NCBI GenBank assembly: GCA_021202655.1
Contig: JAJQCO010000003.1
Coordinates: forward strand, 10,316 to 56,691
Reading direction: 5' to 3'
DNA length: 46,376 nt
DNA from: Clostridiales bacterium
Lineage (GTDB): Bacteria; Bacillota; Clostridia; Lachnospirales; Lachnospiraceae
Below are positions 36,087 to 45,381 of this stretch, piece after piece. The stretch's first letter is position 1; the number at the start of each line of letters is the position of its first letter. The notes beneath the pieces are model-generated. The model was not told where the DNA came from. It searched no databases and saw only the letters and a list, made by a program, of their open reading frames with translations. The position numbers were made by a program, and so were the translations under genes.

Positions 36087-37873
36087 ATCTGACAATTGAC
36101 AACCAGCCTGTGTCTGTGAAGGAGGGTACGGCGATTATCGAGGCGGCCGCTTCCGTCGGTATCCATATTCCGCGTCTCTGCTACTGGAAGGATCTCAATG
36201 AGATCGCGGCCTGCCGTGTCTGTGTCGTGGAAATTGAGGGGAAGGAGCAGCTGGTTACCGCCTGCAACAATTATGTGGAGGAGGGCATGGTGGTTTACAC
36301 CAACAGTCCGAGAGCGCGCCAGGGGCGTCGGCTGAATGTGCAGCTGATTTTGTCCCAGCACGATTGTAAATGCGCGACCTGCGTGCGCAGCGGAGACTGT
36401 TCGCTTCAGAAGCTCTCGAATGACCTGAATATTCAGGATAACTGCTTTGAGGAGCGCCTGGAGCATCAGGAGTGGGATCGAACCTTCCCGTTGATCCGCG
36501 ATTCCCAGAAGTGTATCAAGTGTATGCGCTGCGTCCAGGTCTGCGACAAGATCCAGGGCTTAAATATCTGGGATCTGGAGGGAACCGGCGCGCGCACGAC
36601 CATTCATGTATCCGGCGGCCGCACGATCCGGGAGGCGGACTGTTCCCTCTGCGGGCAGTGCGTGACTCATTGTCCGACCGGCGCCCTTCGCGAGCGGGAC
36701 GACACGGAAAAGCTGTGGCGCGCGCTGGCGGATCCGACAAAGACGGTGGTCGTTCAGGTTGCCCCTGCCGTCCGCGCCGCCTGGGGAGAGGGACTTGGCC
36801 TGACGCGCGAGGAGGCGACCATTGGCAAGATTTTTGACGCCCTGAAAAAAATGGGGGCGGATTATGTGTTTGACACGGTGTTTTCCGCGGATCTGACGAT
36901 CATGGAGGAGGCGAATGAGCTTCTGCAGCGCATGGCGTCCGGAAATCTGAACGGGAAACCGATGTTTACCTCCTGCTGTCCGGGCTGGGTTCGCTTTGTC
37001 AAAGCGGAATTCCCTGAGTTTGTCCCGCAGCTTTCTACGGCAAAATCGCCCATGCAGATGTTTGGCTCGGTGATGAAAAGCTATTTTGCGCAGACCATCG
37101 GAAAGCGGGCAGAGGATATTTTCTCTGTTGCGGTCATGCCCTGCATGGCAAAGAAGGGAGAAGCCTGGATGGAGCTTTATTATGAGGAGTATGCCGGTCA
37201 TGACACGGATTGAGTCATTACGACCCGTGAGCTGGTGCGCATGATCCGGGGCTCCAGCATCGTGCCGTCTCTTCTGAAGGACGTGGAGCCGGATCAGATT
37301 TTCCGCGAGGCGTCCGGCGCCGGTGTGATCTTTGGCGCGACGGGCGGCGTTATGGAGGCGGCGCTGCGCACGGCCTATTATAAGATCATGGGGCGAGACT
37401 GTTCTCCGGACGCCTTTATGGCGGTGCGCGCTTCTTCGCAGGCGACCAGCGTGACGGAGGCTTCTTTTGAGCTGAACGGAAACACTCTGCGCATTGCCGC
37501 GGTCAGCGGCCTTGCGAATACCCGCGCTCTGCTCGAGGATATCCGGTATGGACGGAAGCAGTATGATTTTGTGGAGGTGATGGCCTGTCCCGGAGGCTGC
37601 GTAGGCGGCGGGGGCCAGCCGCAGCGGGACGGCTGCGAGATGGCGTTTGAGAGGGGAAAGAATCTCTATTTCCTGGACAGCCGGTCGCGTATCCGCCACT
37701 CGCATCACAATCCGGACATCCAGAAGCTCTATGAAAATTTCTTCGAGGAACCCTTAAGTCACAGAGCTCATCAGCTGCTGCACACGGATCACAATGCCTG
37801 GGAGATGCCGCAGGGGCCGGTGCGCGACCGAAACGGCCTTGTGGTGAATCCGAACGCAAAGCTGTACAGATGA
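36080..37873 (+). pseudogene. [FeFe] hydrogenase (HydA/HndD-like) interrupted by in-frame TGA at 37211-37213
   Basis: 2Fe-2S and 4Fe-4S domains, H-cluster motifs TSCCPGWVRF and MPCMAKKGEAW before the stop; same frame continues VITTRELVRMIRG...MACPGGCVGGGGQP...NPNAKLYR to 37873. Start overlaps upstream gene stop (ATGGTAA). Confidence 0.92.
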
Positions 37874-37897
37874 TGTGTTCCGTTGCATGTCATACCT

Positions 37898-37918
37898 ATG
37901 CCACGCGTTGCGTGGCAT
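37898..37918. repeat. Perfect hairpin downstream of hydrogenase
   Basis: ATGCCACGC - GTT - GCGTGGCAT. Confidence 0.8.
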
Positions 37919-38015
37919 GGGCCATGCGGCCGCTCTCCGGATCCGGACTTGCTTTTTTATCGGCGATGGATTACAATCAACTACAAATAAAGGTAGAAGG
38001 ATAAGGGATTCACGC

Positions 38016-38969
38016 ATGAATAAACAGGCATTGAAACTGACAACCGGCGCGATGGCCACGGCGATCTTCGGCGCGTTGATGCTTTTTAACCGGCAGACGG
38101 GCGCCATGTTTGAGGATCTGCTGATCTTTTTGTATCCGATTCCCATGGTATCCTACGCGGCCATGTATGGATTCCGGGGCGGCGCGCCTGTGCTGATCGC
38201 GATGTCGCTCATGTCATTTCTGTTTGGAAATCTCACGTCGATCTTTTATGCGGTGACGCAGGCCGGGATCGGACTGATCTTCGGCGGATGTCTGTATCAC
38301 AAGGTCGATGCGACGAAGATTATGTTTACGGTGATGGCGCTGTCGGCGGTCGTGAGTCTTTTGAATATTGTCGTGGTGGGATTTCTGTTCGGCATCCGTC
38401 TGGATCAGGAAGTGGCCGAGATGCGGACGATGATGATAGAGATTTTTGAGCAGGCAGGGACTACCGTGCCGGAGGGCATTCTGACGACGGGGTATCTGAA
38501 GCAGATGATCGTGATCTCCATCACTGTTTTCGGGATGCTTCAGGGCTTCGTGGTGTATGAGGTCAGCCTGATGATCCTCCGCAGACTGCGCTTCCCCGTA
38601 CAGAAGCCGAAGTCGATTTTCCTGTATTACCCGCCGAAGTGGTCTGGCTATCTTGCGCTTCTGGCCTTTGTCTCGTATGGTCTGCGGGCGGCCAATCCGG
38701 TGGCCAATGAGACCGTGCAGAACATGATCCTGATGGTCGGTATTCTGGGATATATTTATCTGATCTGCTTCGGTTTTATCGGCATGATGCTGCTTTTGAG
38801 AGTTCATTTCCGGATGCGCGTGGCAGGCGTGATCCTGTCGATTCTGGGGATTTTTATCTTCCCGTATCTGGAGATGCTTCTGGGAGTGATTTATATAGTA
38901 AGCTCGTATCATCGGCGCCTGGTTCAGGCGCTCCAGGATATGCAGGACAAAAATGGGGCTGTCGTGTGA
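38016..38969 (+). CDS. DUF2232 (YybS-like) membrane protein
   Basis: Multi-TM; C-terminal GVILSILGIFIFPYLEMLLGVIYIVSSYHRRL typical of YybS/DUF2232. Confidence 0.75.
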   Translation: MNKQALKLTTGAMATAIFGALMLFNRQTGAMFEDLLIFLYPIPMVSYAAMYGFRGGAPVLIAMSLMSFLFGNLTSIFYAVTQAGIGLIFGGCLYHKVDATKIMFTVMALSAVVSLLNIVVVGFLFGIRLDQEVAEMRTMMIEIFEQAGTTVPEGILTTGYLKQMIVISITVFGMLQGFVVYEVSLMILRRLRFPVQKPKSIFLYYPPKWSGYLALLAFVSYGLRAANPVANETVQNMILMVGILGYIYLICFGFIGMMLLLRVHFRMRVAGVILSILGIFIFPYLEMLLGVIYIVSSYHRRLVQALQDMQDKNGAVV

Positions 38970-38989
38970 CAGCCCTGTCGTATATGTGA

Positions 38990-39028
38990 TGCCGGGATAC
39001 GATTTTTCTGTCCCGGCGCCTTTTTACA
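38990..39028. terminator. Rho-independent terminator
   Basis: GCCGGGA...TCCCGGC followed by GCCTTTTTA. Confidence 0.75.
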
Positions 39029-39043
39029 TGGCGTAAGAAAATA

Positions 39044-39538
39044 TTATGGTTCCATCAGGAGAGAGCCTTCCGTGTCAAAGAAATAGACATCCGCAACGTC
39101 ATCTCTGGGAAGAATGCGGCACGCATGGCAGGAATCATTGATCGAGGCGGAGACCTTCTGATAGATGTGATCCTGCTGGGTCGTGCTGTAGCTTTCCCAC
39201 AGGGAGGCGTTCATATAGACATAGTAGCTGTCATTCTCCTTCCACACGATTTCCTGCACGTCATTCCTGGACTCCGCAATGTCGCGGATGCTGGACTGAA
39301 ATGCGTACTGGTTGATTTCCGGACGGGTCATGGTGCGGAAGCTTAAGGCCGACAGGACGATCAGGAAACCGGCTAACAGCGCCACAGCCAGTCCGAGGAT
39401 CAGCGTGGCCGTGCGGCGGTAAAAGCGGTGCAGGCCGTTTCGGAAGCTGAAATTCTCCGCAAGCTTGATGGGAGTCAGATCCGGGTTGGCTTCGGCATAA
39501 TTTCGATAAGCGTGAGTGACGCGGGAATCTCCTGGCAT
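39044..39538 (-). CDS. Hypothetical single-TM protein
   Basis: 164 aa; TM ATLILGLAVALLAGFLIVLSAL; no family recognised. Confidence 0.65.
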   Translation of the reverse strand: MPGDSRVTHAYRNYAEANPDLTPIKLAENFSFRNGLHRFYRRTATLILGLAVALLAGFLIVLSALSFRTMTRPEINQYAFQSSIRDIAESRNDVQEIVWKENDSYYVYMNASLWESYSTTQQDHIYQKVSASINDSCHACRILPRDDVADVYFFDTEGSLLMEP

Positions 39539-39828
39539 ATTTCTCCCCTCCTTTGGTGGCAGGCTTTATGGCATTGTCCGGCAGAACACGGTTTAGATTC
39601 ACAGAAAATTCATGGTTTCTGTCTTAATCTTAGCATATATGCATGAAAAAGTAAAGAAAACCGAAAGAAAATTGTAAAAGTTCACAATTTGAAAAAGCTA
39701 TCTTTTTCGGAAAATAGGAAGCTGCAAATACTGTCGCAACAGAGACTTGCCAAGATTCCCATTTTCCGTTATACTGCTTTTGAATGTCGAAAGGACAAAT
39801 GACAACAGGTAAGAGGAGATTAAATGAT

Positions 39829-40428
39829 ATGAAAATTGTGTGTCTGGATATGGAGGGTGTGCTGGTGCCGGAGATCTGGATTGCGTTCTCTGAGGCAAGC
39901 GGGATTCCGGAGCTTCGGCGGACGACTCGCGACGAGCCGGATTATGATAAACTGATGAGATGGCGTCTGGGGATCTTGAAGGAGCATGGTCTTGGACTGA
40001 AGGAGATCCAGAAGACGATCGCGACGATTGACCCGTTCCTGGGTGCGCGCGAGTTCCTGGATGAGCTTCGCACGATGACGCAGGTGATCGTCATCAGCGA
40101 TACCTTTACGCAGTTTGCGAAGCCGCTCATGGAAAAGCTGGGCTGGCCGACGCTTTTCTGCAATTCCCTGGAGGTGGCGGATGACGGAGAGATCACGGGT
40201 TTCCGGATGCGCACCGCAAATTCCAAGCTGTCGACGGTGAAGGCGCTCCAGTCTATCGGTTTTGAGACGATTTCCGGCGGGGACAGCTACAATGACCTGG
40301 GAATGATCCGCGCGGGCGAGTATGGATTTTTGTTCCGGACGACCGATCAGATTAAGGCGGACAATCCGGATCTTCCGGTATTTGATGAGTTTGACGAGCT
40401 TCTGGCGGCTCTTAAACAGGAGCTTTAG
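39829..40428 (+). CDS. thrH: Bifunctional phosphoserine phosphatase/homoserine phosphotransferase ThrH-like HAD protein
   Basis: MKIVCLDMEGVLVPEIWIAFSEASGIPELRRTTRDEPDYDKLMRWR, VISDTFTQFAKPLM, GGDSYNDLGMI. Confidence 0.9.
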   Translation: MKIVCLDMEGVLVPEIWIAFSEASGIPELRRTTRDEPDYDKLMRWRLGILKEHGLGLKEIQKTIATIDPFLGAREFLDELRTMTQVIVISDTFTQFAKPLMEKLGWPTLFCNSLEVADDGEITGFRMRTANSKLSTVKALQSIGFETISGGDSYNDLGMIRAGEYGFLFRTTDQIKADNPDLPVFDEFDELLAALKQEL

Positions 40429-40491
40429 GAGCGCTGAGCCGGACCTGAAAAACAACGGAGATGTACCAGGCGTGGGGCCGGGAAAAACAGG

Positions 40492-40520
40492 TTGACAAAT
40501 CACAGGGGATGGCGTACAAT
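40492..40520 (+). promoter_or_regulatory. Putative sigma-A promoter for metNIQ
   Basis: TTGACA (40492-40497) - 17 nt - TACAAT (40515-40520). Confidence 0.8.
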
Positions 40521-40550
40521 ACGCCTTAAGGAACTGGTTTCATAGTTTAC

Positions 40551-40570
40551 ATACCAGATTAGTAGGAATT
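40551..40570 (+). promoter_or_regulatory. Candidate CymR/Rrf2-like sulfur-regulon box
   Basis: ATACCAGATTAGTAGGAATT just downstream of the metN promoter; ATACC...GGAAT-type pattern recalled from Firmicute sulfur-gene promoters. Confidence 0.45.
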
Positions 40571-40648
40571 GCGCGTCGCAGCTGTGACAGGCAGGGAATC
40601 GCAGGCGCAGGCTTACCTGCGGTTTTGCATATGCGGAAAGGACATGAG

Positions 40649-41668
40649 ATGGCGGAAGAGGACGTGATCATTCAGCTGAAACATATGGGCAAGGAGTTTC
40701 GGACTTCGGGAGGCCCGGTGGTGGCGCTGGATGATATCAATCTGGATATTTACAGAGGAGAGATATTCGGTATCATCGGGCTGTCGGGCGCAGGCAAGAG
40801 TACCCTGGTGCGATGCATCAATCTCCTGGAGACGCAGAACTCCGGCGAGGTGATTTTTGAGGGGGAGATTCTGGCGGTGATGCTGGAGGCAAGACAGCGC
40901 AGGGCGAGACAGTCGATGGGCATGATTTTTCAGCAGTTCAACCTGCTGGCCCAGAGAAATGTGCTGCGCAATATCTGCTTCCCGATGGAGATTGCGGGCA
41001 TACCCAGGGCGCAGGCGCGCGCGCGGGCCATGGAGCTTTTGCAGCTGGTAGGGCTTGAAGACCGGGCGAAGGCATACCCGGCGCAGCTTTCCGGCGGACA
41101 GAAGCAGCGGGTGGCGATCGCGCGGGCAGTCGCGACGAACCCGAAGGTGCTGCTCTGCGATGAGGCAACGAGCGCCCTTGACCCGAATACGACCAAGTCG
41201 ATTCTGGAGCTGTTAAAACAGATCAACCGGGATCTCGGGATCACAGTGATTGTGATCACCCATGAGATGGCGGTGATCGAGGCGATCTGTGACCGGGTGG
41301 CGATCATTGACCACAGCCATATCGCGGAGGTCGGGAGGGTGACGGATATTTTCTCGGAGCCGAAGTCCAAAATCGGGCGGCAGCTGATCCTCGGAGACGC
41401 GGCGGAGCAGGCCAGGTTTGACCGCTCGAGGAAGATCCGGATCACGTTTGACGGCCGGTCTTCGGTGGAGCCGATTGTTGCCAATACGGTTCTCGCGACG
41501 AAGGTGCCGATCAATATTCTTTATGCGGCGACGAGAGACATTGGCGGGACGGCACACGGACAGATGATCATCCAGCTGCCGGAGGATGAGGGGGACGCCG
41601 GTCGAGCGCTCACTTATCTGAGATCGGCGAAGGTTCCCTTTGAGGAGGTTAGAGATGGTGATTTTTAG
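40649..41668 (+). CDS. metN: Methionine ABC transporter ATP-binding protein MetN
   Basis: Walker A GLSGAGKSTLVRCINLLE, LSGGQKQRVAIARA, C-terminal NIL-type domain; followed by MetI and MetQ. Confidence 0.93.
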   Translation: MAEEDVIIQLKHMGKEFRTSGGPVVALDDINLDIYRGEIFGIIGLSGAGKSTLVRCINLLETQNSGEVIFEGEILAVMLEARQRRARQSMGMIFQQFNLLAQRNVLRNICFPMEIAGIPRAQARARAMELLQLVGLEDRAKAYPAQLSGGQKQRVAIARAVATNPKVLLCDEATSALDPNTTKSILELLKQINRDLGITVIVITHEMAVIEAICDRVAIIDHSHIAEVGRVTDIFSEPKSKIGRQLILGDAAEQARFDRSRKIRITFDGRSSVEPIVANTVLATKVPINILYAATRDIGGTAHGQMIIQLPEDEGDAGRALTYLRSAKVPFEEVRDGDF

Positions 41669-42323
41669 CGCGAAGATTATAAACCTGATTCTGGAGGGAA
41701 TCGGCGAGACGCTGAATATGGTGATTCTCTCTGCCATCATTTCGTATCTGATCGGGATCCCGCTGGGGATCCTTCTGGTGGTAACGAACCGGGACGGGAT
41801 CCGGCCGGCGCCGGCCTTTGAGCAGGCGCTGGGCGTTGTGATCAATCTGCTCCGCTCGATTCCGTTTCTGATTCTGCTTATCATGGTTATGCCGGTGACG
41901 AGGCTGATCGTCGGGACGACGCTGGGCTGGAAGGCGGTTGTTCCGCCCCTGGTTTTCTCCGCGGCTCCGTATATCGCGCGGATGGTGGAATCCTCCTTAA
42001 AGGAAGTGGACGCGGGCGTGATCGAGGCGGCCAAATCCATGGGAGCCTCGACGTTTCAGATTATCTGGAAGGTTCTGCTTCCGGAGTCGCTGCCCTCGCT
42101 TCTGATCGGCGCGGCGATTTCGACGACGACGATCCTCGGCTATTCGGCCATGGCAGGGGCCGTGGGCGGAGGCGGCCTGGGTGGAATCGCCATCAATTAC
42201 GGCTATTATCGTTATCAGACCGATATGATGTTTCTGACGGTGGCAGTGCTTGTCCTGATCGTTCAGATCATCCAGATGATCGGGATGCGGCTGGCGCGGT
42301 TCTGTGATAAGCGGATCCGGTAA
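41655..42323 (+). CDS. metI: Methionine ABC transporter permease MetI
   Basis: Binding-protein-dependent permease (EVDAGVIEAAKSMGASTFQIIWKVLLPESLPSLLIGAAIS). Confidence 0.93.
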   Translation: MVIFSAKIINLILEGIGETLNMVILSAIISYLIGIPLGILLVVTNRDGIRPAPAFEQALGVVINLLRSIPFLILLIMVMPVTRLIVGTTLGWKAVVPPLVFSAAPYIARMVESSLKEVDAGVIEAAKSMGASTFQIIWKVLLPESLPSLLIGAAISTTTILGYSAMAGAVGGGGLGGIAINYGYYRYQTDMMFLTVAVLVLIVQIIQMIGMRLARFCDKRIR

Positions 42324-42393
42324 AAGGGGAACGTAACCGTCCGGCGTCAAGGCTCCGGATGGTTATAGTATATAGAAAAGAGGAGGAACTATT

Positions 42394-43311
42394 ATGAAGA
42401 AGAACATTGGCTTTGCAGCGGCAGCGCTTCTCGCGGCGGTTGCGCTGACGGCATGCTCCGGCAGCAGCACGACAGAGACGACGGCGGCAGCGACTGAGGC
42501 GGCGGAAACCGAAGCGGCCGGGGAGGCTGAGGCAGCGGAGACGGAAGCAGAAGAGACAGAAGCGGCAGAGGATAGCGGAGAGCTGGTGGAGATTACCGTC
42601 GGCGCGAGCCCGGCGCCTCACGCTGAGATCCTGGAGGCGATTGCCCCGGTTCTGGAGGAAAAGGGCTATCAGCTGAATATTGTCGAATATACAGATTATG
42701 TGCAGCCGAATCTTGCTCTGGATACCGGAGATCTGGATGCGAATTATTTCCAGCATTCTCCCTACCTCCTGCAGTTTAACGAGGAGAACGGCACCAAGCT
42801 GGTGAGCGCGGGCACGATTCATTATGAGCCGTTTGGCATTTACGCCGGAAAGACGGCTTCTCTGGAGGAGCTTCCGGATGGCGCGCAGGTCGCCGTTCCG
42901 AATGATGCGACCAACGAGGCGCGGGCGCTGCTTCTTCTGGAGGCGCAGGGTCTGATCACCCTGACGGACGGGGTTGGCCTGAACGCGACCAGGACGGATG
43001 TGGTTGAGAATCCGAAAAACATTGAGCTGATTGAAGTTGAGGCGGCGCAGGTGCCGCGTTCTCTGCAGGATGTGGATATCGCTGTCATCAACGGCAACTA
43101 CGCCATCGACGCGGGCTTGAAGGTTTCGGACGCTCTGGCGGTAGAGGCTTCCGATTCCGAGGCGGCGACGACCTATGGCAATGTGGTCGCCGTGCAGGAA
43201 GGCCATGAGAATGATGAGGCGATCGTCGCGCTGGTGGAGGCACTGACCAGCGAGACCGCGCGGGAGTTCATCGAGAGCACCTATGAGGGAGCCGTTGTCC
43301 CGATGTTCTAA
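42394..43311 (+). CDS. metQ: MetQ/NlpA family methionine-binding lipoprotein
   Basis: Lipobox LTACSG; ITVGASPAPHAEILEAI, LDANYFQHSPYLLQFNEENGTKLV. Confidence 0.94.
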   Translation: MKKNIGFAAAALLAAVALTACSGSSTTETTAAATEAAETEAAGEAEAAETEAEETEAAEDSGELVEITVGASPAPHAEILEAIAPVLEEKGYQLNIVEYTDYVQPNLALDTGDLDANYFQHSPYLLQFNEENGTKLVSAGTIHYEPFGIYAGKTASLEELPDGAQVAVPNDATNEARALLLLEAQGLITLTDGVGLNATRTDVVENPKNIELIEVEAAQVPRSLQDVDIAVINGNYAIDAGLKVSDALAVEASDSEAATTYGNVVAVQEGHENDEAIVALVEALTSETAREFIESTYEGAVVPMF

Positions 43312-43397
43312 CCGAAGAGACGCCTGAAATACAATTTCTGAATCCATTCAGACAGAATGCGCATAAGATATACCAGGGGAAAGACCGGGGGTATCGA

Positions 43398-43661
43398 ATG
43401 CGCATTTTTGATATGAAGCGGAAGGAAGTCATCAATATCTGCGACTGCAGACGGCTGGGATATGTCGGAGATGTGCAGTTTGATCCTGCGACCGGCTGTA
43501 TCACGCATCTGATCGTGCCCGGGCCGGGATGCCTGTGCGGAATTTTTGGACGGGAAAAGGAATGGGTGATTCCCTTTTGCGACGTCAAGCAGATTGGCGA
43601 GGATATTTTGCTGGTTGAGCTACCCAAACCGGAGGAATTCGAAAACCCGTGCGGGCTTTAA
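43398..43661 (+). CDS. YlmC/YmxH family PRC-barrel sporulation protein
   Basis: MRIFDMKRKEVINICDCRRLGYVGDVQFDPATGCITHLIVPGP...EWVIPFCDVKQIGEDILLVE. Confidence 0.9.
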   Translation: MRIFDMKRKEVINICDCRRLGYVGDVQFDPATGCITHLIVPGPGCLCGIFGREKEWVIPFCDVKQIGEDILLVELPKPEEFENPCGL

Positions 43662-43831
43662 GAGCCGGGACTTTCATGCTTTAAACGGGAAAACAGGCTT
43701 GCATATATCCGGGTTTCAGGGTATAATTTCACGTGATAGCAGGTCAAAGAGCGGTGAATCGTATGCGGATATACCGATTCCGAAACTTTGAGATCTGTCA
43801 GAAAAGAGGACAACCGAGGGAGGTGGGTGCG

Positions 43832-44287
43832 GTGAAATGCCCATATTGCAGCGCGGCGGATACGAAGGTGATCGACTCCAGACCGGCCGACGATAACAGC
43901 TCGATCCGGCGGAGGAGACAGTGCGAGTCCTGCGGCCGCCGTTTTACGACATATGAGAAGCTTGAGACGATGCCGCTTATGGTGATCAAGAAGGATCGCT
44001 CCAGGGAGATGTTTGACCGCGCCAAGCTGGAGGCCGGGATTGTGCGCTCCTGTCACAAGCGTCCGGTATCCACCGAACAGATTGGCGCGATTGCGGATGA
44101 GATCGAGAACCGGATTTATGGGATGGAGCAGAGAGAGATTCCCACGTCGGAGATCGGTGAGATTGTGATGGAGCGCTTGAAATCACTCGATGAGGTGGCG
44201 TATGTGCGTTTCGCGTCCGTATACCGCGAGTTCAAGGATGTCAACACCTTTATGGAGGAGCTGGGCAAGCTTCTGAAGGAAAGATAA
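43832..44287 (+). CDS. nrdR: Transcriptional repressor NrdR
   Basis: GTG start; [45 protein letters not shown] zinc ribbon plus ATP-cone. Confidence 0.96.
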   Translation: MKCPYCSAADTKVIDSRPADDNSSIRRRRQCESCGRRFTTYEKLETMPLMVIKKDRSREMFDRAKLEAGIVRSCHKRPVSTEQIGAIADEIENRIYGMEQREIPTSEIGEIVMERLKSLDEVAYVRFASVYREFKDVNTFMEELGKLLKER

Positions 44288-44307
44288 GAGAAAGGGATGC
44301 GCGTAGC

Positions 44308-44805
44308 TTGATACTGGAACGCTTTTATCCGAAGGAGTGGCTGGACAGCGCTTATGAGATCGACTGGGCGCAGTGGTATGAGAAGGGAATCCGGGGCGTT
44401 ATTTTTGATATTGATAATACCCTGGTCATGCATGGAGCGCCTGCCGACGATCGGGCGATTACCCTGTTTGCTAAGCTTCATGACATGGGGATGAAGACCT
44501 GCCTGTTATCCAACAACAAAAAAAACCGCGTGGCAGGCTTTGCCAGGCAGGTAGATTCTTTGTATATATACAAGGCGGACAAGCCGTCGGTGAAAAATTA
44601 CCGGAGGGCGATGGAACAGATGGGAACGGATTCCCGCACGACGCTTTTTGTGGGGGATCAGCTGTTTACCGACGTGTACGGAGCCAACCGAGCCGAGATC
44701 GATGCGATTCTGGTGAAACCGATCAATCCGAGAGAGGAAATCCAGATTGTGCTGAAGCGCCGTCTGGAGGCAGTGGTATTATTTTTTTACAAAAAGAGAG
44801 CATGA
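44308..44805 (+). CDS. YqeG family HAD IIIA-type phosphatase
   Basis: GVIFDIDNTLVMHGAPADDRA, LLSNNKKNRV, FVGDQLFTDVYGANRA. Confidence 0.93.
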   Translation: MILERFYPKEWLDSAYEIDWAQWYEKGIRGVIFDIDNTLVMHGAPADDRAITLFAKLHDMGMKTCLLSNNKKNRVAGFARQVDSLYIYKADKPSVKNYRRAMEQMGTDSRTTLFVGDQLFTDVYGANRAEIDAILVKPINPREEIQIVLKRRLEAVVLFFYKKRA

Positions 44806-44817
44806 GGTCAGAGAGCA

Positions 44818-45333
44818 ATGAAGGATAATGTGATACTGATTGGATTTATGGGAGCCGGCAAAACCAGCGTGAGCAAGGCGCTTGCAAAGCTGGAGCAGAT
44901 GCCGCTCATTGATACCGATGAGCAGATCGAAGCCGAAGTCGGGATGGCGACGTCCAGGATTTTCGAAACCTACGGAGAGGAATACTTCCGGCAGACGGAG
45001 ACCTCAATACTGGAGAAGCTGATCCGTGAGACGGACCATTCGGTCATTTCCGTCGGAGGCGGCCTCCCGGTGAGAGAGATCAACCGGAAGCTGATGCGGG
45101 AGCTGGGAACGGTGGTCTTTCTGAACGTGAAGGCAGAGACCGTGTTAAAGCGCCTGGAGGGGGATACCACCAGGCCGATGCTCTATGCGGATGACAAAGA
45201 GAAGCGCGTCAACGACCTGATGGCTTTCCGCAATCCGCTGTATCGGGAGGCGGCTCAGGTGGTGATCGACACGGATGAAAAGAGCGTGGAGCAGATTGCC
45301 AGGGAGGTGGCAGAGCTCGCCGTCCGCCGGTGA
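44818..45333 (+). CDS. aroK: Shikimate kinase
   Basis: NVILIGFMGAGKTSVSKALAKLEQMPLIDTDEQIE, VISVGGGLPV, TRPML. Confidence 0.93.
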   Translation: MKDNVILIGFMGAGKTSVSKALAKLEQMPLIDTDEQIEAEVGMATSRIFETYGEEYFRQTETSILEKLIRETDHSVISVGGGLPVREINRKLMRELGTVVFLNVKAETVLKRLEGDTTRPMLYADDKEKRVNDLMAFRNPLYREAAQVVIDTDEKSVEQIAREVAELAVRR

Positions 45334-45381
45334 GCGGCGGCTTTATCTGTGATCCGGCACAGACAAAGCCGGGTGAGATCG

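Noticed and set aside
37875-38015. N-terminal extension of the DUF2232 ORF
   Set aside because: The extension covers a perfect hairpin and lacks an RBS; the ATG at 38016 gives a standard membrane-protein start.
40525-40625. SAM-I riboswitch upstream of metNIQ
   Set aside because: The characteristic SAM-I core (AGAGNNGGNGGAGGGA...) is absent.
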